Below are positions 1-8,732 of a DNA stretch of 64,000 bases, piece by piece. Each line of letters begins with the position of its first letter. The first letter of the stretch is position 1. This stretch comes from Bacteroidales bacterium (lineage in GTDB: Bacteria; Bacteroidota; Bacteroidia; Bacteroidales; Lentimicrobiaceae). The notes beneath the pieces were generated by a model, which worked only from the letters and a program-made list of their open reading frames with translations, was not told the origin of the DNA and did no database searches. Both the position numbers and the translations under genes were made by a program. The stretch lies in NCBI GenBank assembly GCA_016705005.1, contig JADIZB010000001.1:186001-250000 (forward strand), read 5' to 3'.

Positions 1-1
1 T

Positions 2-1060
2 GAAGCCTCAAAATACTTTAATACCAACCACATGGCGTTCACCTGCAGCTCGGGTGAAATCGGCAAATACTTTTATGATACAATCAGGCATGCGGAGTTT
101 CCGATTCTCAGGACGGCTCCTACACCCATGTACATGTTGTCGAAAAAAGTCAGGGAGCAGAATATCAAGGTTGTAATTACCGGTGAAGGCGCCGATGAGA
201 TGCTTTCAGGCTATAACATCTTCAAGGAGGCAAAAATCCGCAGGTTCTGGGCCCGGAATCCACAGTCCGATATTCGCCCGTTGCTGCTTAAAAAGCTCTA
301 TCCTTACCTGCCGATGATGAAAGAGGCCAAAACCTCTGTATTGAAAATGTTCTTTGGTTACAAGCTTGGCGAAACGGATAATCCTTATTATTCTCACCTG
401 CTGCGCTGGCACAATACATCCCGGATTCAGAATTATTTTGCCGATCCGGTGATTGCCGGTCTTGACGGATATGAGCCCATCGATGAGGTAGGAAAATCTC
501 TGGCAGAAAACTTTGACAAATGGGGCGATCTGGCTAAATCACAGTACCTTGAATCGACAATTTTCATGTCGGGATACCTTCTTTCATCACAGGGTGACCG
601 CATGGCCATGGCCAATTCGGTGGAAGGACGCTACCCTTTCCTCGACCACAGGGTTATCGAATATGCAGCTACATTGCCCGAGAGTTACAAACTCAATTGC
701 CTGAACGAAAAGTTTATTCTGAAGAAAATGATGAAGGGCAAAATACCCGAATCAATTCTTAAAAGGCACAAACAGGCTTACCGAGCTCCTATCCATACCA
801 GCTTTATCGGACCTGAAGCACCGGAATATGTTATGGAACTGCTGAATGAATCAACCATCAGATCATTCGGTTATTTCGATCCGGGAAAAGTAAACAAGCT
901 TGTGGATAAGATTAGCCAAAACGGGCCGGTTACTGAAATGGAGAATATGGCTTTGGCTGGTATTATTTCCACCCAGTTGCTGCATCATTTTTTCATTCAG
1001 GAGAATGTATTCGTTTCCCCGGCCGACAAACCAGCCAACCTGATAATACTGAAGGATTAA
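2..1060 (+). CDS. asnB: Asparagine synthase (glutamine-hydrolysing), C-terminal part
   Basis: This is the synthetase end of an AsnB-type enzyme, which makes asparagine from aspartate with ATP and ammonia released from glutamine. The frame is open from base 2, so the N-terminal glutamine amidohydrolase domain and start codon lie outside the window. Visible marks are ITGEGADEMLSGY, typical of the aspartate/AMP-binding domain, then GDRMAMANSVEGRYPFLDH, the usual second conserved block. The ATG at 32 is an internal methionine. A role in amidating a cell-envelope sugar or peptide cannot be excluded, because AsnB paralogs do this in polysaccharide loci, but nothing here requires it. No terminator is obvious before the fabD promoter. 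Confidence 0.93.
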   Translation, partial: EASKYFNTNHMAFTCSSGEIGKYFYDTIRHAEFPILRTAPTPMYMLSKKVREQNIKVVITGEGADEMLSGYNIFKEAKIRRFWARNPQSDIRPLLLKKLYPYLPMMKEAKTSVLKMFFGYKLGETDNPYYSHLLRWHNTSRIQNYFADPVIAGLDGYEPIDEVGKSLAENFDKWGDLAKSQYLESTIFMSGYLLSSQGDRMAMANSVEGRYPFLDHRVIEYAATLPESYKLNCLNEKFILKKMMKGKIPESILKRHKQAYRAPIHTSFIGPEAPEYVMELLNESTIRSFGYFDPGKVNKLVDKISQNGPVTEMENMALAGIISTQLLHHFFIQENVFVSPADKPANLIILKD

Positions 1061-1100
1061 TCCTGATTTTCCTCCCCCTGCTATGCTGCTTATTACCCTT

Positions 1101-1131
1101 TTTGGGTAATAACGGGTATTTTGTACCTTTG
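1101..1131 (+). promoter_or_regulatory. Bacteroidota-type promoter of fabD
   Basis: TTTG at 1101-1104 and TACCTTTG at 1124-1131 are separated by 19 bp, matching the TTTG-N17-23-TAnnTTTG consensus of the Bacteroidota housekeeping sigma factor. Transcription would begin near 1138, which places an ATG at 1121 inside the promoter and supports 1157 as the fabD start. Confidence 0.75.
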
Positions 1132-1156
1132 CACTTCCAAAATCAAAAAAAACAGC

Positions 1157-2032
1157 ATGAAAGCATATGTATTCCCTGGACAGGGTGCCCAGTTTGTAGG
1201 TATGGGCAAAGACCTTTATGATGGCAACCCCATGGCAAAGGAAATGTTCGAAAAAGCCAATGAAATCCTTGGCTTCCGCATCACTGACCTCATGTTTGCC
1301 GGTACTGACGAGGACTTACGTCAGACCAGGGTAACTCAGCCAGCTATATTTCTACATTCCGTGATACTGGCCAAAACCCTTGGCACTGATTTTAAACCCG
1401 AAATGACTGCAGGGCATTCTCTCGGCGAATTTTCAGCTTTGGTGGCTGCGGGGGCACTTTCTTTTGAGGACGGCCTTAAGCTGGTATATGCCCGTGCCAT
1501 GGCCATGCAGAAAGCTTGTGAAGCCGAACCATCAACCATGGCTGCCATACTTGGCCTTGAAGATTCAAGGGTTGAAGAAGTCCTGGCGGGGATTGATGAA
1601 GTCGTGGTAGCTGCCAATTACAACAGTCCGGGTCAGCTTGTCATCAGCGGCTCAATGAAAGGAATTGAAGTTGCCTGTGAACAGCTGAAAGCAGCCGGGG
1701 CCAAACGAGCTCTTCCACTGAAAGTTGGCGGTGCTTTTCATTCTCCGTTGATGGAGCCTGCACGGGTTGAACTTGCAGCTGCCATCAATGCTACTACCTT
1801 CAGCAAGCCGGTATGTCCAGTTTATCAGAATGTTTCAGGAAAACCGGTAACCGAACCAGCTCAGATCCGTGAAAATCTTGTAGCGCAGCTAACTGCTCCT
1901 GTCCGCTGGACTCAAAGCGTTCAGAATATGGTTGCAGATGGTGGGAAAATGTTTATCGAAGTAGGTCCCGGCACTGTTTTGCAGGGGCTGGTAAAAAAGA
2001 TTGCACCGGAAGTCGAAGCAGCAAGCGCTTAA
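1157..2032 (+). CDS. fabD: Malonyl-CoA:ACP transacylase
   Basis: FabD moves malonyl groups from CoA to acyl carrier protein, supplying fatty-acid elongation in the cytoplasm. The 291-residue product has the usual family length. It carries the oxyanion-loop PGQGAQ (residues 7-12), the nucleophile motif GHSLGE with Ser88, and the catalytic His195 in GAFHSPL. The start at 1157 gives the conserved N-terminus MKAYVFPGQG; the longer frame from 1121 would overlap the promoter. The gene stands alone between its own promoter and a strong hairpin terminator, rather than in a fab operon. All expected active-site residues are present. Confidence 0.97.
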   Translation: MKAYVFPGQGAQFVGMGKDLYDGNPMAKEMFEKANEILGFRITDLMFAGTDEDLRQTRVTQPAIFLHSVILAKTLGTDFKPEMTAGHSLGEFSALVAAGALSFEDGLKLVYARAMAMQKACEAEPSTMAAILGLEDSRVEEVLAGIDEVVVAANYNSPGQLVISGSMKGIEVACEQLKAAGAKRALPLKVGGAFHSPLMEPARVELAAAINATTFSKPVCPVYQNVSGKPVTEPAQIRENLVAQLTAPVRWTQSVQNMVADGGKMFIEVGPGTVLQGLVKKIAPEVEAASA

Positions 2033-2050
2033 CAACCAAAAAACTTCAAT

Positions 2051-2078
2051 AAAAAAGCCGGCTCTCCGGCTTTTTTTT
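2051..2078. terminator. Bidirectional terminator between fabD and the Mop gene
   Basis: Stem AAAAAAGCCGG (2051-2061) pairs with CCGGCTTTTTT (2066-2076) across the loop CTCT, followed by a T-run. The A-run on the other side lets it also stop the convergent small gene, whose stop codon lies inside the T-run. Confidence 0.85.
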
Positions 2079-2286
2079 ATTCCTTTCCTATCATAACCTC
2101 GGTCGACTTGATAATTGCAACCACTTCATCGCCGGGCTTCAGATTGAGTTCTTCCACACTGTCCATTGTAATAACCGAACTCAGGCGGTTACCTCCTCCG
2201 ATATCAATGATCACTTTTGCTGTTACCACTCCTGGCTTTACTTCAATAATACTGCCTTTAATCTGATTGCGCGCGCTTATTTTCAT
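2077..2286 (-). CDS. Single-domain molybdopterin/molybdate-binding protein (Mop, TOBE fold)
   Basis: This 69-residue protein is a complete Mop domain of the molbindin type, which oligomerises and stores or buffers molybdate in the cytoplasm. The N-terminus MKISARNQIKG and the later block VITMDSVEELNLKPGDEV are characteristic of the family. The IIKSTEVMIG tail completes the small beta barrel. No ModABC transporter, ModE regulator or molybdoenzyme is visible in the window, so its partner system is elsewhere. The gene is convergent with fabD and ends inside the shared terminator. The family call is firm; the ligand (molybdate or tungstate) is inferred. Confidence 0.88.
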   Translation of the reverse strand: MKISARNQIKGSIIEVKPGVVTAKVIIDIGGGNRLSSVITMDSVEELNLKPGDEVVAIIKSTEVMIGKE

Positions 2287-2618
2287 AATTCCTGTTTATA
2301 AAGAGAGTTAACAATCAACAGGATGTTGTTGTTGCAATATATCGTATTAAAATTTGCCGGTACATATCAATAGGCAACGATGGGCAACGGATGAAACTTA
2401 TCATCAAATCAGGACCCTGAGAAAAGCCTGACACATCAATAGCTCAGGTTAACACTGGTTCCGGAATCCTGAAACGGGAATTGTCTGTCAATTTTGTCAC
2501 TGCCCACTGTTTTGAGCAAGGTTCTCAAAATAATGAAACTTCAGGCCTTCCCTTTTCATTTCAATTTCGTAGATTTGTTACAACTCGGTCAAATCTTTTA
2601 CCAAATAATCCCTTTGCG

Positions 2619-4184
2619 GTGAGCAATCTGGAAATATACGATTATATCATTATCGGCTCGGGATTTGGCGGTAGTGTTGCTGCGCTCCGCCTTGCCGGGA
2701 AGGGATACAGGGTTGCCGTTATTGAGCAGGGAAAAAGATTTTCACCCGGGGACTTTCCGAAATCAGACTGGAATCTGAAAAAATTCCTATGGCTCCCTGC
2801 TTTAGGATGGCATGGAATTCTGAGATGCCACTTTTTTAAAGAGGTATTTGTACTCACCGGAACCGGAGTCGGGGGTGGCAGTCTTGTATATGCAAATACA
2901 CTGATGAAGCCCGGCGATGAATTCTTTGATAATCCGGCCTGGCTAAGTGGCATCGACTGGAAGGAACAACTGGCCGGCCATTTTGAAACCGCCGGAAATA
3001 TGTTGGGTGCAACCCGCTTCCCATTTTCAGACAATGCCGAAGACCGGATATTAAAAGAAATTGCTGTTGAAATGGGAAGGGAGAATTCATTCAGTCTTGT
3101 TGATACTGCAGTGTATTATGGCGATCGGGAGAAAGAAACTGATCCCTATTTTGATGGTGCCGGACCTCTCAGAAAGGGCTGTACAGGATGTGCCGGTTGC
3201 ATGACCGGTTGCCGTGAAAATGCCAAGAACACCCTGGATAAAAATTACCTTTGGTTCGCTGAAAAGCTTGGTACAATGATATTTCCTGAAACCAAGGCAT
3301 ATAAAATTGAAAACACTGAAGGAATATACAGGGTTCATACAAAGAAAACCGGCCGCAATGGGGTTACCGGCCTCTTTGAAGCCCGTGGTCTCATCGTCAG
3401 TGCCGGTACAACCGGAACACTGGATTTGCTTCTTAGACAGAAATTCTATTACAAAACCCTGACAAATCTACCCGACCCTATTGGAACCAATGTACGCACC
3501 AATTCTCAAAGCATCAGCGGGTTGGTTGAAGCCGACCGGAAGCTGAACAACGGGGTAGCCATCACTTCAATTTTTAGTCCTGAGCCAGGCTCGCACATTG
3601 AAATGGTAAAATTCAATGACCTGAGCGGAGCCATCACCCACATTGGTGGTTTCAGTGCCAACCACCCCAATCCTAAGAAGAGGGCTGGTTATGTAATTGC
3701 CGGATCTTTGCGCCATCCGTTCAGGATGCTTAAACTACTTTTTTCATTCAGATGGGGCAAACGTAGTATTGTCATGCTTATGATGCAGACACACGACAGC
3801 GCGATGAAGATGGAGCTGAAAAGAGGATTGTTCGGCACCCGACTCCGGTTTGACAGGAACAGCGGCAAGGTACCTGCATTCATTCCGGTTGGGCAGAAGG
3901 TGTTGCATCAATATGCTGAAAAGGTAAATGGAACCCCACTCAACAGCCTTACTGAATCCTTATTCAACATGTCAACCACAGCTCATATCATTGGTGGTTG
4001 CCCCATGGGCAAAACAGGCTCAGAAGGTGCTGTAGACGGCAATTTCAGGGTACATGGGTATGATAATATGTATGTTTTGGATAGTTCAGTCATCCCCTGT
4101 AACCCGGGGGTGAATCCGAGTCTGACAATTCTGGCACTGAGTGAGTATGCTTTAAGTAAGATTCCTCAAAAGACAGCGTTATAA
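2619..4184 (+). CDS. GMC-family FAD oxidoreductase, cholesterol-oxidase-like, with a four-cysteine cluster
   Basis: A flavoprotein of the glucose-methanol-choline family, about 521 residues from the GTG at 2619. The ADP-binding motif GSGFGG is at residues 13-18, the second FAD loop GTGVGGGSLVYAN follows at about 81-93, and the C-terminus has HIIGGCPMG and NPGVNPSLTI, where the catalytic His and Asn of the family sit. Residues 188-198 carry CxxCxxCxxxC, a ferredoxin-like spacing that also occurs in this bacterial subgroup. The longer frame from a TTG at 2481 adds an unconserved leader, and a TAGATTTG element at 2570-2577 falls inside it, so 2619 is preferred. The substrate is unknown; sterol oxidation should not be assumed. 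Confidence 0.85.
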   Translation: MSNLEIYDYIIIGSGFGGSVAALRLAGKGYRVAVIEQGKRFSPGDFPKSDWNLKKFLWLPALGWHGILRCHFFKEVFVLTGTGVGGGSLVYANTLMKPGDEFFDNPAWLSGIDWKEQLAGHFETAGNMLGATRFPFSDNAEDRILKEIAVEMGRENSFSLVDTAVYYGDREKETDPYFDGAGPLRKGCTGCAGCMTGCRENAKNTLDKNYLWFAEKLGTMIFPETKAYKIENTEGIYRVHTKKTGRNGVTGLFEARGLIVSAGTTGTLDLLLRQKFYYKTLTNLPDPIGTNVRTNSQSISGLVEADRKLNNGVAITSIFSPEPGSHIEMVKFNDLSGAITHIGGFSANHPNPKKRAGYVIAGSLRHPFRMLKLLFSFRWGKRSIVMLMMQTHDSAMKMELKRGLFGTRLRFDRNSGKVPAFIPVGQKVLHQYAEKVNGTPLNSLTESLFNMSTTAHIIGGCPMGKTGSEGAVDGNFRVHGYDNMYVLDSSVIPCNPGVNPSLTILALSEYALSKIPQKTAL

Positions 4185-4355
4185 GCGACTTAAACATCTG
4201 TTTTTATCCTGAAGGGCTGATTTTTTAAACGGAATCTGACTGAACAGAAAACAAAATAGAATTGTTCCTTAATACTGGAAAAATCAGCGTTTAACGTGGC
4301 GTTTAAGAAATCAGGAAATCATTTGAATAATATCCGTTAAAATCAATATCAGACT

Positions 4356-6329
4356 TTACCCGATTTTCCTGATAACTATTTTATCATTCAGCTTCTTGAT
4401 GATCTCTTCATAGTTTGATTGAATGGATTTGTATTCAGAAGCAGGGTAAACGCCTTTAATAAAAGTATAGGAGGCCTTTATTGTTAAAACACTGTCTTCG
4501 ATCTCAGAATTGTATGAAAATCTGAAATTTTCGTTTTCTGTAGACAATTTCTCAGGTATATAAGTTACAGTGTATCCTAACGGTATTTCAATCCTGCTTT
4601 CAAATTTTTGGGTCAGGGGATAAACGAAGTCTATGTCAATTTTCCTCTCTTCCTCTTTCAGTGGATTTTCTTTGATGGGTTGATTTAAAAACGGAGACAC
4701 AAAAAACTGATTTCCTGAGCTGATATTTTCAAGTGAAGCAATGAAACTAATGGAATAAGGCGATGAATGGCTTTTATAATTCACACACCTTAAATCTGCC
4801 TCGTTTACCAGATAGTCCTTCTGTCGCAGATACGTCAGGATTTTATTCTTATCATCGCCAAATTCCTTCTTGATTTTCAATGCCTCATAACTTATCGAAG
4901 TGATCAATACCGTTGAATTTGACAACATCCCATCATCCGAAAGTTTTGTTTCAAAAGTGGTAAGTACCATTGAAACATCCTTTTGAGATAAATCAAGCCA
5001 TGTTACTTCATCTTCGCGCACGACGAGTCCCTTATCATTGATACACCTTGGAGGCAGTTTGTAGGAACTCAGCAATGGCTCCGTTCCATCTGCAAGAAAT
5101 GTTTTATCATTAATTCTGACTCCAATAACTACATAATTGAAGAACTGACTGTAAGGGTAATCGTACCTGATACGGCCATGATCCCTTGTGCTCATAATTA
5201 CGGGAAATGCATCCACCCCAACTGCCTGCAGTAAACCGATGCCCAGAAGATTAATATCACCGCTGTTTCCACTTTTTTTCTTCAGTAAATCCTGCACCGT
5301 CCCTGATGCATAGCGGCTTTTGACTCCATTATAATTAAATCTGTCTTTAAGGGTATTTATTACTGCATTCAACCTGGCAGTTTCATCCAGTGATGAGATA
5401 GAGTCAGTATTGATTATCTTTTCTGCCTGTGCTACCGTTCTCTTGATGTAACGGCCAAATGACTCATATCCCAGAAGATCCTTAATCATTCTGGGCCAGG
5501 TTGTGAGTACATCAACTGAAGACCCGTCAATCATCGTATATTTTGAGAGTTGAAAATTTACTTTTGTAATGTAATCCTCTTTCGAAGTGATAAACTCAGT
5601 CTCCCTGAACGCGGGAATATTTCTCAGGGTAAACTGATAGACTTTATCCCTGAATTTTACATCCTGAATTGCCCTTTCGCTTCCGGGCGCAATGAATTCA
5701 TTTTTTTCAATATTCTTGTAGTTCCCCTGTAACAGAAACATATATTCATAAAAAGGTATCATGCTGGCTTCAAAGCGACTGTAGTTCACAGGAATATCGG
5801 ACTGAAAATCCCAATCCCTCAGGTGCATCAGATAATTGGACCGGATTATAAAATGGAACTCAAATATCGTTCCTTCACTAACTTCCGGCATAGCAAATCT
5901 CATGCTGGTCCATTTCTCGTTTTCACGGGATGTATAAATACTTGCTTCCGACAGGGCAGATGCAACCAGCTTACCATCGATCATATTCCAGGAATTCCCT
6001 TCGATTTTCTGGATTTTCTCATAAATTTTATCATGATTGTAAAGTGGAATTATTTTATTCGCATAATTCACACCAGATTCCTTAAGAATTTTTATTCTGC
6101 AGGTTCGTTCATACATCAGCTCAAAACCGGTGCCCAGGGGGACAAACCAGGTCTTTCCTATATCAAACAAGACAACAGCATCTGCATTTTTGTCATAATC
6201 ACAGATTTTCAGATCGATTTCCTCGTCCGACAATGACCCATAGAGATAATTATTCACCTGCCCAATGGAATCAGATATCCACAAAGCCATAAACAAAACA
6301 GCACTCAAATACTTTAACCCTGATTTCAT
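4356..6329 (-). CDS. DUF3857/transglutaminase-like secreted protein with a substituted nucleophile
   Basis: A 657-residue exported protein with a signal peptide (about residues 1-23), an N-terminal DUF3857-type beta domain, a transglutaminase-like core around residues 300-420 and a C-terminal beta domain. The core motif reads SGNSGDINLLG, so Ser356 stands where this family normally has Cys, and the usual His region reads FFNYVV. This predicts a non-catalytic or altered fold. It lies 4 nt downstream of a homolog with an intact Cys-His-Asp triad, so the pair is almost certainly co-transcribed. These proteins are common in Bacteroidota and are usually envelope-associated with no assigned function. 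Confidence 0.82.
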   Translation of the reverse strand: MKSGLKYLSAVLFMALWISDSIGQVNNYLYGSLSDEEIDLKICDYDKNADAVVLFDIGKTWFVPLGTGFELMYERTCRIKILKESGVNYANKIIPLYNHDKIYEKIQKIEGNSWNMIDGKLVASALSEASIYTSRENEKWTSMRFAMPEVSEGTIFEFHFIIRSNYLMHLRDWDFQSDIPVNYSRFEASMIPFYEYMFLLQGNYKNIEKNEFIAPGSERAIQDVKFRDKVYQFTLRNIPAFRETEFITSKEDYITKVNFQLSKYTMIDGSSVDVLTTWPRMIKDLLGYESFGRYIKRTVAQAEKIINTDSISSLDETARLNAVINTLKDRFNYNGVKSRYASGTVQDLLKKKSGNSGDINLLGIGLLQAVGVDAFPVIMSTRDHGRIRYDYPYSQFFNYVVIGVRINDKTFLADGTEPLLSSYKLPPRCINDKGLVVREDEVTWLDLSQKDVSMVLTTFETKLSDDGMLSNSTVLITSISYEALKIKKEFGDDKNKILTYLRQKDYLVNEADLRCVNYKSHSSPYSISFIASLENISSGNQFFVSPFLNQPIKENPLKEEERKIDIDFVYPLTQKFESRIEIPLGYTVTYIPEKLSTENENFRFSYNSEIEDSVLTIKASYTFIKGVYPASEYKSIQSNYEEIIKKLNDKIVIRKIG

Positions 6330-6333
6330 GTTT

Positions 6334-8211
6334 TTATAGTTTACTGAAAGTTATTGTGCTTGCTGATTCAATTCTGCGGACAAGCATTATAAAGGAGTAC
6401 AAATTCTCATAGTCATCGTGAGAATAAACTCCGGCTTTTACCTCAAAATGCCTCGCCAGTAATATTTCATCCCCTTTAGATGTGAAGGATATTTCATATA
6501 TACCTGATTCTGACTTTTCACTTCTTGGCCCGGGCAAACCGGCAGCCTGATAACCTTCCGGAATTATAAAGCTTATAGTGTCTGTCAGACAAACAGGAAA
6601 AGGTAATTTCATTCTGGTGGTTCGTTCAGTAGGAGCAGCAAAAAATCCAGGCTCCAGCGGAATGAGCGGTAAAACCAGTTCACTTCCATAAAATTGTACC
6701 AGCGTGTTCGACTTACCAAAAAAAACGATCTCGTTCCTTTCACTATCCCGGTTAAATTCAACAATTTGCAAGCTGTCGTTAACAAATGATGGAATATTAA
6801 CAAAATCAGTCAGAGCCTTAATTTTACCATTGTAGCCGGGCTTTTTACATATGTAGCGAATGCGTTCAGCCTCTTCACCTCCTGTTGATATCTGCAATTT
6901 TATTTCTGCAGGTCCGGATGCAGATAATTCTATGGTTCCTTTCCGGTACTTCCAAACCTGTTGTTTCGACAAGGCCGGTATTCTGGCTATTGAACCACCT
7001 GAATCCCCCACAACAAGGGCATACCTGTTCTGAATAAAACTACCGGTATAGGAGAGCGGGTAATTTGAAGTGCAGTCAAGCCACAGAGAATCACTTTCCA
7101 GGGGAACCATCAGTATTGCATGATTAAACTGGTTGGCAACAAACAGGTCATCAATATCCTTATTCACTATTCCGGCCTTCAAAAGTGTATAATAGCCGGG
7201 TATACCTGCCTCCTGAAGTAAAGCTTTCAGATATATGGTAAGTGCCTTGCAGTCTCCGTAACCTTTTTCAGCCACATAATTAGCCGGAAGTGGTTTCTTG
7301 CCACCGGTTTCAATTGTTAGGTTAACATAACGGGTTTTATCCTGAACGTAATAAAACAATTTCCTGATCTGTTCCTTTCTTGAACTATTATTTTCAATTA
7401 CCGAGGCAACATATAATTTCTCCGTTTCAGGAAGCCAGTGTAACTGGTAATTAAGTTCATTTACCCAACCACCAAACTCTTTCCATCCATCAGCCCGACC
7501 ATCCCGGTCATAATGAAATTTAAGCGGAACGGCCCACACACGGGGCATGTTCTCAACATTATCCTCCTGGAAAGATTCTTCAGCATAGACATTATGAAAT
7601 GAACATTCCCATTCCTGAACCGTGCAATGATCAATACAAACAATACTCGAATCGGATATTCCACTTGATTTAATCCGCAACTTATAATCATCGGGTGTAA
7701 TAATCCTGAGTTTTGCCTTTTGAGTCGGGATTTCGCTGTTTATAACCGGAATCCAATTACAGATAGTCACAAATTCAGATGTTTCAGTAATATATGACCA
7801 CTTAACCCTGTATGGAAATGTTGAGTTACGTAAGGTAAATACTTTGCAAAACTGATCTTCGTAAAGTGAAGAATTGCTGATATCGTTTTTGTCAACAATT
7901 TCCTTACGCGTAAGTTTCCGGATCAGGCTTCCATCCGAACGATGCAGGGAGGCCTCTAAAGAATTCAGTTTTTCTAATTTTGAATAGGGAACAACAACTT
8001 TACTGAGATAATCGGCCGAACGGTCATTTATCAGTAAATCAAAACTATAACTGGAAATCATTTTACCATCTCTGATTTCAATCTCAGTTGAGGTATAGAG
8101 CAGCACAGCCTTTTCATCCTGTGCAATCGTAATTTTCTGAAAACTAATAATTGACAAAACATGAAGCACGACAAATACTCTGAAACCCGGGAACCATTTG
8201 AAATCCACCAT
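6334..8211 (-). CDS. DUF3857/transglutaminase-like secreted protein with intact triad
   Basis: A 625-residue protein with an N-terminal hydrophobic export segment (about 10-30), a DUF3857-type N-terminal domain and a transglutaminase/protease-like core. The triad is visible as Cys321 in GYGDCKAL, His364 in FNHAIL and Asp379 in WLDCT. Such proteins are predicted to act outside the cytoplasm on peptides or proteins, but no substrate is established. It is the first gene of a two-gene operon; its stop is 4 nt before the start of the partner that lacks the nucleophile Cys. An active enzyme next to an inactive homolog hints at a heteromeric or regulatory pair, which is inference. Confidence 0.85.
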   Translation of the reverse strand: MVDFKWFPGFRVFVVLHVLSIISFQKITIAQDEKAVLLYTSTEIEIRDGKMISSYSFDLLINDRSADYLSKVVVPYSKLEKLNSLEASLHRSDGSLIRKLTRKEIVDKNDISNSSLYEDQFCKVFTLRNSTFPYRVKWSYITETSEFVTICNWIPVINSEIPTQKAKLRIITPDDYKLRIKSSGISDSSIVCIDHCTVQEWECSFHNVYAEESFQEDNVENMPRVWAVPLKFHYDRDGRADGWKEFGGWVNELNYQLHWLPETEKLYVASVIENNSSRKEQIRKLFYYVQDKTRYVNLTIETGGKKPLPANYVAEKGYGDCKALTIYLKALLQEAGIPGYYTLLKAGIVNKDIDDLFVANQFNHAILMVPLESDSLWLDCTSNYPLSYTGSFIQNRYALVVGDSGGSIARIPALSKQQVWKYRKGTIELSASGPAEIKLQISTGGEEAERIRYICKKPGYNGKIKALTDFVNIPSFVNDSLQIVEFNRDSERNEIVFFGKSNTLVQFYGSELVLPLIPLEPGFFAAPTERTTRMKLPFPVCLTDTISFIIPEGYQAAGLPGPRSEKSESGIYEISFTSKGDEILLARHFEVKAGVYSHDDYENLYSFIMLVRRIESASTITFSKL

Positions 8212-8732
8212 AGATACCTGATTATAATACAGCTTTAAAATTATTCGTAAAATTTTAAATCATTAACCGGTAAGAGAATCTATGAAAAATCCTATTGCTT
8301 ACAAAATTCAGATCAGATCCAAACAGTATCTCTTAAATAATAATACCGATAAAACTACAAACAATAACAGACAATTACAATAGAATAAAAATCAGACATC
8401 GGTTACAATCCTGTAATTCCCGATCAATACGATTATTGCCTGAAAATGAAGTATATTATGCTTGCAATAATCCTTCGGGCGCCTGAGAGCCACATACTAA
8501 TGTGCAAGAATGAAAATTACAGAAAAGGCTGACAAAGGTATCGGTTATGGTGGCTTCGATACGTTATGCTGCCGGGCATTGATAGCATTTTCATTGAAAC
8601 CAGGACCTAGACACTCAGCTGGCTGTATCCATACTGCTGAGTACAATCCTCAAATCCGGATCTGCCAAATGAGTATTTCTATTCCTGCACAAGTGGCATT
8701 GATTCAGAATGGCCGGGATAGAACGCAGAACT
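8212..8732. other. Non-coding stretch upstream of the transglutaminase pair
   Basis: About 520 bases between the start of the transglutaminase operon and the end of rfbB. The left half is AT-rich and should hold the leftward promoter, though no clean TAnnTTTG match was found. A 7-bp inverted repeat ACTCAGC/GCTGAGT occurs at 8613-8619 and 8636-8642, without a T-run. The only long frame (8510-8830) runs antisense into rfbB and has no protein-like character. Confidence 0.5.

Noticed and set aside
1121..1156. An upstream start for fabD
   Set aside because: The ATG at 1121 lies within the promoter and the extra residues precede the conserved FabD N-terminus.
2481..2618. A TTG-initiated N-terminal extension of the GMC oxidoreductase
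   Set aside because: The extension is unconserved and covers a likely -7 element; the GTG at 2619 starts just before the FAD motif.
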